Shown here piece after piece: positions 7,951-16,966 of a DNA stretch of 64,000 nucleotides. This stretch comes from CAVVSD01 sp963750895. GTDB taxonomy: Bacteria > Actinomycetota > Thermoleophilia > Solirubrobacterales > Solirubrobacteraceae. Within the stretch, counting starts at the first letter, position 1. Each line of letters opens with the position of its first letter. A model generated the notes under the pieces. The model was not told where the DNA came from. It saw only the letters and a list, made by a program, of their open reading frames with translations, and searched no databases. The stretch covers positions 1 to 64,000 of the forward strand of contig CAVVSD010000006.1 in assembly GCA_963750895.1 (NCBI GenBank). The letters are read 5' to 3'. The position numbers were made by a program, and so were the translations under genes.

Positions 7951-9384
7951 TCAGTGTTGGCGCCAGACCAGGCTCGTCTCGCCCCCGACCTTGGCGCGGA
8001 ACTTGCCGTTCTTAGCGCCGATCCGAGTCCGGAAAGACGGAGCCCACGCCGACCTTCAGCCGCTTCACGGTCTCCCAGCGCTTGCTGCGCTTGACCTGAA
8101 TCGCGAGCTTCCCGGCTGCCGGCGCCTTACCCCAGGCCGTCAGCTTGCCCTTGCCGCGCCCGTCGGTGACGAACGGGAAGCGGAACGCCTCGAACGCGGG
8201 CTTTCGTCTGGCGTCGGCAAAGGTGAGCCCGGACTGCAGCCGTTCCAAACCGCATTCGTGCGGGCGCGGCTTCTGATCGCGTAGCGAGAGCCAGATCACG
8301 AGCGAGGCCCCCTGCTTCCAGAGCAGGTAGAGCGACTGCGCGACGTAGCGTGCGTGTTCGCGGAGCGGGACGCCGTCGCAACCCTCAGGCGGGTTCGACT
8401 CCCACCAGATCTCCGTCGCCCAGACCTCATGCGACCCGCCGGTCCCAGTCGTGCCGCCGCGCTCGGCGGCGCGGAGAACGTCGACGAGGTTGTGAAGGTC
8501 GGGCGTTGACGCGTCGTCCGGGTGCACGGCGCTGTGCTCGGACCGCCCGAGGTATTGATGGGATGGTGGGCGATAACGTCGAAGTCCGCCTTTACCGGGC
8601 AAGCGGTCGGCTCGAGGCCGCCCCCGAGACAGAGGACGTCGCGCCAGAAGGCGATCGGTCGCGTCCGCGAGCCCCCGGGCGGGTCGCCGTATGGGCCGGT
8701 GCCCGCCGTGATCACGCGGTTGGACCCGTCGACGGCCTTGACGCCCGTATAGAAGGCGTTCAGGAGACTGCGGTAGATCGCGGGCGCGGCGGCTGCGCCG
8801 CCTTCGTACTGCGGCGACAGGTGGTTGCTGAGATTGGGCTCGTTCCATGCTTGGTAGTACCGCACCCTGGGAAGCGTGCCGCCGGATGAGAGCGTGAATG
8901 AGCCGCTGTAACGGGTGGCAAGCGCGCGGGCGAACTGCCCGTAGGCGACAGGGTCCGGCTTCCAAGTGCCGGCCGAAGCGTCGGCCGAGCGGCCTGGCCC
9001 CTCGGCCCACCCCGGGGCGGCGGTGGCGGTTAAGAGGGTCTCGAGACCGCGCTGGGAGGCATCGCGCACGGCCGCGTCGAGGGAGCCGAAGTCGTAGGCG
9101 GGATCCGCCGGGTCGGCGGGGTTCGCGGGCTCCGCCGTGGCGATACCGCGCCAAAACGCATGAACTCGAACGACGCGGGCCCCTGCCGCTTTCGCGTCCT
9201 CGAAGGCGGCGGCGCGGACGTCGGAGCCGGCGGACCCGAAGGCGTCGTCGAGAAGGCCGGTCGCGAGGCCGCGGGCGCCGTGTGCCGAAGCGGCGCCGAG
9301 CGCGAGCGTCACGCCGGCGGCGACGAGCGTAGCCGCGAGGATCCGCACCCGGCCGAGCCGGGAGCGACCGGGTGTCGGGGTCAC
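7951..9384 (-). pseudogene. secreted GH5/GH39-like glycoside hydrolase, two frameshifts
   Basis: Predicted exported (beta/alpha)8-barrel glycosidase of about 475 residues once repaired. The GTG at 9384 gives VTPTPGRSRLGRVRILAAT and a signal peptide ending ASAHG. The barrel has YQAWNEPNLSNH, where the Glu of NEP is the expected acid/base, and HEVWATEIWWESNPP, whose Glu fits the nucleophile position. The C-terminal 60 residues form a small beta domain like those of nearby secreted proteins. The reading frame changes near 8545 and again near 8027, where one T too many in GTCTTTCCGG causes an early stop. Removing it restores the tail AKVGGETSLVWRQH to the stop at 7951. Substrate cannot be assigned. 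Both breaks look like single-base errors. Confidence 0.75.
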
Positions 9385-9640
9385 GCCGGGGTCTTCGGAC
9401 TGCGACTGCGCGTCACCCCAACGGCGATCGCCGCCAGGAGCGCAGCACCAAGGAGGATCGGCAGGGCGATCCCAGCCGTCGCCCGATCCGGAGTCGACGA
9501 CCTCACCGACCACCGAGCCGAGCCCGCCGCCGCCCTCATCGGCCGCGGGAGTGCCGGAGTCGCCGCCGGCCGAGCCCGCAGAGTCATTCCCGAGCAATAC
9601 GGCGCTGCCGCTGGCGTACTTCATCGTCGTATTGCTGTAG
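9381..9640 (-). pseudogene. C-terminal piece of a membrane-anchored surface protein, cut at the 5' side
   Basis: Two overlapping minus-strand frames together give the end of a secreted protein: a Gly/Ser/Ala-rich linker (DSAGSAGGDSGTPAADEG), then one membrane span and a basic tail (ATAGIALPILLGAALLAAIAVG, then SRSPKTPA and a stop). This resembles C-terminal surface anchors. The stop overlaps the GTG of the downstream hydrolase (GTGA). The frame must shift near 9480 to join the pieces. Upstream of about 9640 the protein simply runs into the divergent hydrolase gene at 9646 with no start. The gene is therefore truncated, either biologically or at an assembly joint. Confidence 0.45.
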
Positions 9641-9645
9641 TCACG

Positions 9646-11160
9646 GTGCGGATCGAGCGCGACATCGCCGTCGCGACGCGCGACGGCACGCCGATCGCCG
9701 TGGACGTGTTCCGCCCCGACGGCGACGAGCCCGTCCCGGTCATCGCAGGTATCAGCCCGTACGGCAAGGACCTGCACTGGCCCGAGCGCTTCCCGCTCTA
9801 CGAGCTCGTCGAGCAGGGCGAGCACATGGTGTGGGAGACGCCGAATCCCGACTGGTGGGTTCCGCGTGGCTACGCGCTGGTGCGCGCGGACACCCGCGGC
9901 ACCGGCAAGTCGCCCGGCGAGCTCGACCTCTTCGGCCCGAAGGACGCCGAGGACTTCTACGACGTCATCGAATGGTCGGCGGCGCAGCCGTGGTCGACGG
10001 GCAAGGTCGCGGCGAGCGGCATCTCCTGGTACGCGATGATGGCCTGGCGCGTCGCTGCGCTGCAGCCGCCGCATCTCGCCGCGGTGATCGCGTGGGAGGG
10101 CCTGACGGACTTCTACCGCGAGGCGGCGCGTCAGGGTGGCTTGTACCCGCGCGGCTTCATCGAGCTCTGGTGGGGGCTGCAGGTCGAGCCGCAGCGCAAC
10201 GGCGCCGCCGGTGCGGACTGGCGCGAGGAGCTCCCGCAGCATCCGCTGCTCGACGCCTACCACGAGGCGCGCACCACCGATCTGAGCCGGGTCGCGGCCC
10301 CGCTGCTGTCCGCCGGGAACTGGGGCGCCCTGCACCTGCATCTCCGGGGCAACATCGAGGGCTGGCTCGGCGCGGCGTCCGAGCACAAGTGGCTCGTGGT
10401 CCACACGGGCACCCACGTCGACCCGTTCTACTCCGACTGGGGCAAGGACCTGCAGCTGCGGTTCCTCGACCGCTTCCTCAAGGGGCAGGAGGACCGGATG
10501 GACGGCGTCGCGCCGGTGCGGCTGGCGGTCCGTCAGGGGCGCACGTCGACGTGGCGCGATGCGGACGCCTGGCCGTTGCCGGCGACCCGGTGGCGCGAGC
10601 TGCATCTCGGGGACGGGACGCTGTCGTGGGAGGCGACGGCGCCGGGGTCGACGGCGTTCCCGGCGAGCTTCGAGACGGCGCCGAGCGATGGGTCGCTGGA
10701 GCTGACCGGCCCGGTCGCACTGCGGCTGTGGGTGACGGCGGAGACCGACGACCTCGACGTGTTCGCGCGGCTGCAGCACGTCGGCGCGGACGGCGCGGCG
10801 ATCCCCGCGGTCGGGCCCCAGGGCGGCCCGATGCCGATGGGGCTCGGCTGGCTGCGAGCCTCGCACCGCGAGCTCGACCGGGAGCGCTCCCTCCCTTATC
10901 GCCCCGTGCACGCCCACCGCCGTGCGCTGCCCCTCGTGCCCGGCGAGCCGACGCTGCTGGAGGTCGAGATCTGGCCGACGAGCATCACGCTCGCGCGCGG
11001 CGAGTGGCTGCGGCTGGAGCTCGTGGACGCCGACGACGACCTCGCGCCCCTGACGCACGACCATCACCCGCCCTCCGGGGCGGCGATCCACCTCGGCGGC
11101 GAGCACGGCTCGCATCTGCTGGTGCCCGTCATCCCGTCCCCGGAGGAGGAGCAGTCATGA
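9646..11160 (+). CDS. CocE/NonD-type alpha/beta hydrolase
   Basis: Serine hydrolase of the X-Pro dipeptidyl-peptidase/cocaine esterase family, 504 residues, cytoplasmic. The N-terminal alpha/beta-hydrolase domain has RADTRGTGKSPGELD (oxyanion region) and ASGISWYAMMAW with nucleophile Ser127. The C-terminal half is the beta-jelly-roll domain of this family (SLELTGPVALRLWVTA, then GEWLRLELVDADDD). The first codon is taken as the GTG at 9646 because homology starts there (VRIERDIAVATRDGTPIAV). No ribosome binding site precedes it and the upstream sequence looks joined on. The next gene overlaps its stop (ATGA). Family members cleave esters or amides; here it may open a lactone, ester or amide feeding the beta-keto acid cleavage enzyme. 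Confidence 0.85.
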   Translation: MRIERDIAVATRDGTPIAVDVFRPDGDEPVPVIAGISPYGKDLHWPERFPLYELVEQGEHMVWETPNPDWWVPRGYALVRADTRGTGKSPGELDLFGPKDAEDFYDVIEWSAAQPWSTGKVAASGISWYAMMAWRVAALQPPHLAAVIAWEGLTDFYREAARQGGLYPRGFIELWWGLQVEPQRNGAAGADWREELPQHPLLDAYHEARTTDLSRVAAPLLSAGNWGALHLHLRGNIEGWLGAASEHKWLVVHTGTHVDPFYSDWGKDLQLRFLDRFLKGQEDRMDGVAPVRLAVRQGRTSTWRDADAWPLPATRWRELHLGDGTLSWEATAPGSTAFPASFETAPSDGSLELTGPVALRLWVTAETDDLDVFARLQHVGADGAAIPAVGPQGGPMPMGLGWLRASHRELDRERSLPYRPVHAHRRALPLVPGEPTLLEVEIWPTSITLARGEWLRLELVDADDDLAPLTHDHHPPSGAAIHLGGEHGSHLLVPVIPSPEEEQS

Positions 11161-12059
11161 CCGAGCCGCTCGTGATCGTCGCCGCGGTGAACGGGGGCAT
11201 GCAGCGCAGCCGCGACGGCGCGTTCGTGCCCGAGACCCCGGAGGAGATCGCCGAGGACGCACGGCTGTGCCGCGAGGCCGGCGCCGCGATCGTCCACGTG
11301 CACGCGCGTGACGACGAAGGCCGCAACACCGGGGACATCGAGGTCTACGCCGACATCGTCCGGCGTATCCGCGACCGCACCGACATCCTCGTCCAGACGA
11401 CGAACGGCATCGGCGTGCGGCGCGACCCGGACACCGGCGAGCTCGTCTGGCCGACCGACGACGAGCGCCTCGCGCTCGTGAACCTCGATCCCAGCCCCGA
11501 CCTCTACGGCGTCGCCGCGGGCACGACCGACTTCTGGCATCCCGAGGGCGGCTACGCGACCGAGACGGCCTACGTCAACTCGCCCGAGTACCTGAAGGAG
11601 ACCATCCGCGCCGTCTACGCGAAGCCGTCGACGCTCGAGTACGAGATCGTCGACGTCCACGCCGTGGGCCGGCTCGCGCGGTTCGCGGACGAGGGCGTCT
11701 TCGATCGCGACGCCCCGTACGTCTGGCTGCTGTACGGCACCGGCATCAGCGACGCGCCGCACGAGCCCGAGTACCTGAGCTTCCTGCGCAACCTGGGACG
11801 GAGTCGCTTCCCGAACGCCGTGTGGGGCGTGCTCGGCGCCGGACGATCGAACTTCACGTGGGCGACGCTGGGGATCTCGATGGGCTGCACGACCGCGCGG
11901 CTCGGGTTCGAGGACGGCCTGTACCTGCCCGACGGCCGCGTCGCGGAGCGCAACCACCAGCTCGTCGAGGAGCTGGTGCGGATCGCGGCGATCTTCGGAC
12001 GCCGTCCGGCGACGCCGGCGGAGGCCCGGGAGATCATGGGGCTGGACCGGGGCGCATGA
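11157..12059 (+). CDS. beta-keto acid cleavage enzyme (BKACE, DUF849)
   Basis: Zinc-dependent enzyme of 300 residues from the family named for 3-keto-5-aminohexanoate cleavage. Members condense a beta-keto acid with acetyl-CoA to give acetoacetate and a new CoA ester. The fold is a TIM barrel. The zinc-ligand motif HVHARD (H-x-H) follows strand 2 at about residues 47-52, and VIVAAVNGGMQRS at the N-terminus fits the family. The ATG overlaps the CocE stop by four bases, showing translational coupling. Which beta-keto acid is used is not readable. The flanking CocE hydrolase, DUF3237 and NTF2-like proteins suggest catabolism of an ester, amide or lactone-containing compound. Confidence 0.85.
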   Translation: MTEPLVIVAAVNGGMQRSRDGAFVPETPEEIAEDARLCREAGAAIVHVHARDDEGRNTGDIEVYADIVRRIRDRTDILVQTTNGIGVRRDPDTGELVWPTDDERLALVNLDPSPDLYGVAAGTTDFWHPEGGYATETAYVNSPEYLKETIRAVYAKPSTLEYEIVDVHAVGRLARFADEGVFDRDAPYVWLLYGTGISDAPHEPEYLSFLRNLGRSRFPNAVWGVLGAGRSNFTWATLGISMGCTTARLGFEDGLYLPDGRVAERNHQLVEELVRIAAIFGRRPATPAEAREIMGLDRGA

Positions 12060-12069
12060 TCCGGCCAAG

Positions 12070-12570
12070 ATGCGCCGGATGTCCGCCCCTCCCGACGTCC
12101 AGCTGGAGTACGCGTTCACGATCACGCTCGAGTTCGGCGACATCGAGACGCTCCCCGACCTGACCCGCGGGTTCGCGCGCGGCGCCCTGTACCTGAAGGG
12201 CGGCGAGGTCAGCGGCCCTCGGCTCAACGGGCGCGTGCTCGGCGGCAGCGGCGGCGACTGGGCTGAGTTCCGGCCCGATGGGACCGTCGCCACCGACGCC
12301 CGCTACATGATCGAGGCGGACGACGGCACGCACATCCTCATGCGCAACCGGGGCTTCCTGTGGGGTCGCACGCCCGACGTCATGCCGCGGATGCGCGAGT
12401 GGATGTTCGGCGACGGCCCCCAGGTCGACGACTCCGAGTTCTACCTCCGCGCCGCCCCGAGCTTCGAGGTCGGCCCGGGGCCGCACGACTGGCTCACGCG
12501 TCACGTGATCGTCGGGATCGGGAGCCGCCAGCGCCTCGGCAACACGTTCCGCTACCACGTCATCCTCTGA
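12070..12570 (+). CDS. DUF3237 family protein
   Basis: A 166-residue cytoplasmic protein of the DUF3237 beta-barrel family, whose biochemical role is not established. Family features: an N-terminal strand ending in LEYAFTITLEFG, GGEVSGPRLNGRVLGGSGGDW near residue 45, YMIEADDGTHILMRNRG in the middle, and the C-terminal FYLRAAPSFEVGPGPHDWL followed by VGIGSR. It starts 10 bases after the DUF849 stop and ends two bases before the next ATG, so it belongs to the five-gene operon 9646-13797. Genes of this family recur in degradation operons in other bacteria; a role in handling a reactive intermediate is only a guess. Confidence 0.8.
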   Translation: MRRMSAPPDVQLEYAFTITLEFGDIETLPDLTRGFARGALYLKGGEVSGPRLNGRVLGGSGGDWAEFRPDGTVATDARYMIEADDGTHILMRNRGFLWGRTPDVMPRMREWMFGDGPQVDDSEFYLRAAPSFEVGPGPHDWLTRHVIVGIGSRQRLGNTFRYHVIL

Positions 12571-12572
12571 CC

Positions 12573-12953
12573 ATGGACTACGAGCGCTACCTCGAGGACT
12601 TCAACCGCAACGACGAGCGCGCGATGGTCGAGCGCTGGTTCACCGAGGACCTCGTCGTGGAGGTGCCGGGCCTCGTCATCCGCGGCCGCGAGGACTGGGT
12701 GGGCTTCCTCGAGCACTCCCATGCCGGTGGCGTCCACGAGACGCTGCGACCGGTGGAGGTGCTGCAGGCGGACGGTCGCATCCTCGCGGAGGTCGACATC
12801 ACGTTCGTGACGGCGGACGGCCGCCCCGACTTCCCGCTCGCCCCGCTGCCTCCGGGTGTGGAGACCACGTTCAAGTTCTTCGCCGTCTACCACCTGCGCG
12901 GCGAGCAGATCGCCCACCTGAAGCTCGGGTTCTGGCCCGAGCCGCTCTCGTGA
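12573..12953 (+). CDS. SnoaL/NTF2-like protein
   Basis: A 126-residue protein with the NTF2-like cone fold. It has an N-terminal helix pair (MDYERYLEDFNRNDERAMVE), the FTEDLVVEVPG strand and the closing FKFFAVYHLRGEQIAHLKLG. Members include polyketide cyclases, ketosteroid-isomerase-like enzymes and dehydratases; no single catalytic pair can be assigned. The ATG is two bases after the DUF3237 stop and its TGA overlaps the next GTG, so it is tightly coupled in the operon. The frame is open further upstream, but that part is a shadow of DUF3237. Confidence 0.75.
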   Translation: MDYERYLEDFNRNDERAMVERWFTEDLVVEVPGLVIRGREDWVGFLEHSHAGGVHETLRPVEVLQADGRILAEVDITFVTADGRPDFPLAPLPPGVETTFKFFAVYHLRGEQIAHLKLGFWPEPLS

Positions 12954-13797
12954 CGATCGTCGTCACGGGCGCCTCCGGGGACCTCGGCCGTCGCGTCACG
13001 ACGGAGCTGCTCGCTCGCGTGCCCGCCGACGAGCTCGTGCTCGTGTCGCGCACGCCGGACGGGCTCGCGCCCGGGGTCGAGGCCCGGTTCGGGGACTTCG
13101 ACGACCCCGCCGGGCTGCGCGAGGCGTTCCGCGGCGGCGAGCGGATGCTCCTCATCAGCTCGGTCGTGACCGGGCCGCGGCGCGTCGAGCAGCACCGGGC
13201 GGCGATCGCGGCGGCGGAGTCCGCCGGCGTCGAGCACATCGCCTACACGTCCCTGGTCGGGCGTCGCGGTGGACAACCCCGCGGCGGTCGCGGCCGATCA
13301 CCTCGCGACCGAGCGCGCGCTGACGGACGCCCGCCCCGAGGTCACGTTCCTGCGCCACTCCTGGTACGGCGACGTGATCGCGCACGGCCTGGCGCCGGCG
13401 GCGGTCCGAACCGGGCGCTGGACGATCAACACGGGGGAGGGGCGGGTCGCGCCGATCGCCAAGGACGACGCGGCCGCTGCGGCCGCGGTCGTCCTCACGA
13501 CCGACGGGCACCGCGGGCAGGACCTACGACATCACGGGCCCGGAGCTCGTCACGGTCGGCGATCTCGCCGCGATCGCGTCCGAGCTGACGGGCCGGCCGG
13601 TCGAGCACGACGACGTCGACGACGACGCGATGCGGGCCATCTTCCTGTCGGCGGGCGTGGACCGGCCGGGCGACCTCGTCTCCTTCGGCCGGGCGATCCG
13701 GGAGGGCTGGTTCGCCGTGCCCACCGGCGACGTGGAGGCGCTCACCGGGCACTCCGGGCGGACGATGCGCGAGCTGCTCGAGGCGTCGCTCGCCTGA
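12950..13797 (+). pseudogene. NmrA-like NAD(P)-binding oxidoreductase, two frameshifts
   Basis: Atypical short-chain dehydrogenase of the NmrA/quinone-reductase-2 type. The GTG at 12950 overlaps the previous stop and opens VTIVVTGASGDLGRRV, the glycine-rich NAD(P)-binding turn. The sequence then needs three frames: the first to about 13265 (ending AYTSLVG), the second to about 13518 (AVDNPAAVAADHLATERAL, then FLRHSWYGDVIAHGL), the third to the stop at 13797 (YDITGPELVTVGDLAAIASE). Repaired length is about 282 residues, normal for the family. Both breaks can be explained by single indels. If the gene works, it would supply a reductase or sensor step for the CocE-BKACE operon. Confidence 0.75.
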
Positions 13798-13804
13798 CCG
13801 TGGC

Positions 13805-15007
13805 TCAGAACGCGGTGCTGCGCATCGGCGCCGGCCGCACGGCCGGCGTGTGGAAGCGGGCGGCGCGCAGTCGCAGCTCCACGACCCGCCAGAGCGCCTC
13901 GATCACGATGCGCGAGCTCATCTTCGACTCGCCGGCCTCGCGGTCGCGGAAGCGGATCGGCACCTCGCGGACGGTCGCGCCGGAGCGCAGCGAGCGGTAG
14001 GTGACCTCGACCTGGAAGCCGAAGCCGGCGGTCTCGAAGCCCTCGCGGACGAGGCGCTCGAGCAGCTCGCGCCGGAAGCACTTGAAGCCGCCGGTGAGGT
14101 CCCTGACCGGGACGCCGAGGACGGTGCGGGCGTACCAGGAGCCGCCGCGGCTGAGCGCTCGGCGGCTGAGGCCCCAGTTCTCGACGCCGCCGCCGGCGAC
14201 GTAGCGGGAGCCGAGCACGAGGTCGGCGTCCGCGGCGGCCTCGATGAGGGCCGGGATGTGCTCCGGGTCGTGCGAGAGATCGGCGTCCATCTGGATGACG
14301 AGCTCGGCGCCGCCGGCGAGGGCGTGGGCGAACCCGGCCTCGTAGGCGCGCCCGAGACCGTTCTTCTGGGTGCGATGGAGGACCCGGACCTGCTCGAGCT
14401 CGGCGGCGAGGCCGTCGGCGATGTCGCCGGTTCCGTCGGGCGAGGAGTCGTCGACGATGAGGACCCGGTGCTCGCCGGCGGCCGCGGCGAGCTGCGGCAG
14501 CACTGCGTGGACGAAGCGCTCGATGTTCGCGGCCTCGTTGTAGGTGGGGACGACGAGCCAGGTGGCGGGCGGGGCGGTGTGACCGCTCGGCGCGCGCCGT
14601 GCGGGCGCGGTCGGGCGGTCCGCGAACGCCCAGGTGCGGTTGCCGGCGAAGCTCAGCGGCAGCGCCGCGGCGATCGAGGCGGGCTGGGCGACGAGCGCGG
14701 GGAGCCCCGCGGTCCCGATGAGCAGCTCGACGACGACCAGCGCGAAGAGGCAGGCCGTGATGCTGACGGCCGCGAAGCGGGCGGCCTGCGGTGCGGGCGC
14801 CGCGTGGCCGGCCTGGAAGGTCCAGTGGCGGTTGCACGCGAAGTTGCTCGCCATCGCGATGGCGGCGGCGGCGGTCGCGGCGATGAGGTGGTGCGCGCCG
14901 AGCGCGAGCGCGGCGGCGAATGCGACGACGTTGATCGCGAAGCCCGTGGCGCCCACGAGGCTGAAGCGGAGGAGCTGGCCGAGCTGATTGCGGGTCGTCG
15001 AGGTCAT
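13805..15007 (-). CDS. GtrA-domain plus dolichol-phosphate-mannose-synthase-like glycosyltransferase fusion
   Basis: Membrane glycosyltransferase, 400 residues. Residues 10-130 form a GtrA domain of four membrane helices (FSLVGATGFAINVVAFAAAL, then FACNRHWTF). Residues 150-385 are a family-2 glycosyltransferase of the Dpm1/Ppm1 type: VVPTYNEAANIERFV, VDDSSPDGTGDIAD, and MDADLSHDPEHIP with the metal-binding DxD-type Asp. It should transfer a sugar from a nucleotide donor to polyprenyl phosphate, with GtrA helping to flip or anchor it. The order is unusual: in most fusions GtrA follows the transferase. The gene converges on the CocE operon and stands alone; the polysaccharide genes at 20-25 kb are possible users of its product. 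Confidence 0.88.
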   Translation of the reverse strand: MTSTTRNQLGQLLRFSLVGATGFAINVVAFAAALALGAHHLIAATAAAAIAMASNFACNRHWTFQAGHAAPAPQAARFAAVSITACLFALVVVELLIGTAGLPALVAQPASIAAALPLSFAGNRTWAFADRPTAPARRAPSGHTAPPATWLVVPTYNEAANIERFVHAVLPQLAAAAGEHRVLIVDDSSPDGTGDIADGLAAELEQVRVLHRTQKNGLGRAYEAGFAHALAGGAELVIQMDADLSHDPEHIPALIEAAADADLVLGSRYVAGGGVENWGLSRRALSRGGSWYARTVLGVPVRDLTGGFKCFRRELLERLVREGFETAGFGFQVEVTYRSLRSGATVREVPIRFRDREAGESKMSSRIVIEALWRVVELRLRAARFHTPAVRPAPMRSTAF

Positions 15008-15084
15008 GGCAGCAGCCTCGCGCGGGATGGAGACCGCGACTACCGCCCCAAGGGCTTCACCTCCGACCCTGCGGTGTTGACCTA

Positions 15085-15101
15085 CCCCACCCTTGGTGGG
15101 G
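15085..15101 (-). terminator. short GC hairpin after the FHA-kinase gene
   Basis: CCCCACC and GGTGGGG make a 7-bp stem with a CTT loop, 10 bases beyond the minus-strand stop at 15112. A terminator role is plausible. The rest of 15008-15111 shows nothing. Confidence 0.4.
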
Positions 15102-15111
15102 GGTGCGCCGG

Positions 15112-16911
<1,800 letters not shown>

Positions 16912-16954
16912 TCTGGGGCCGACCCTACGTCACCAGCGCGGCGGCCGCCAGCCG

Positions 16955-16960
16955 TAGACT
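16955..16960 (+). promoter_or_regulatory. TANNNT -10 element, leaderless start of the cyclase operon
   Basis: TAGACT ends six bases before the GTG at 16967 and no ribosome binding site lies between, as in leaderless actinobacterial transcripts. A TAGGGT on the minus strand (16922-16927), 10 bases before the kinase ATG at 16911, could serve the divergent gene. The 55-base gap thus holds both promoters. Confidence 0.5.
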
Positions 16961-16966
16961 CGGGCT

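Noticed and set aside
8385..8410. GGGTTCGACTCCC, similar to a tRNA T-arm
   Set aside because: It lies inside the hydrolase coding sequence (WWESNPP on the minus strand) and the flanks give no cloverleaf.
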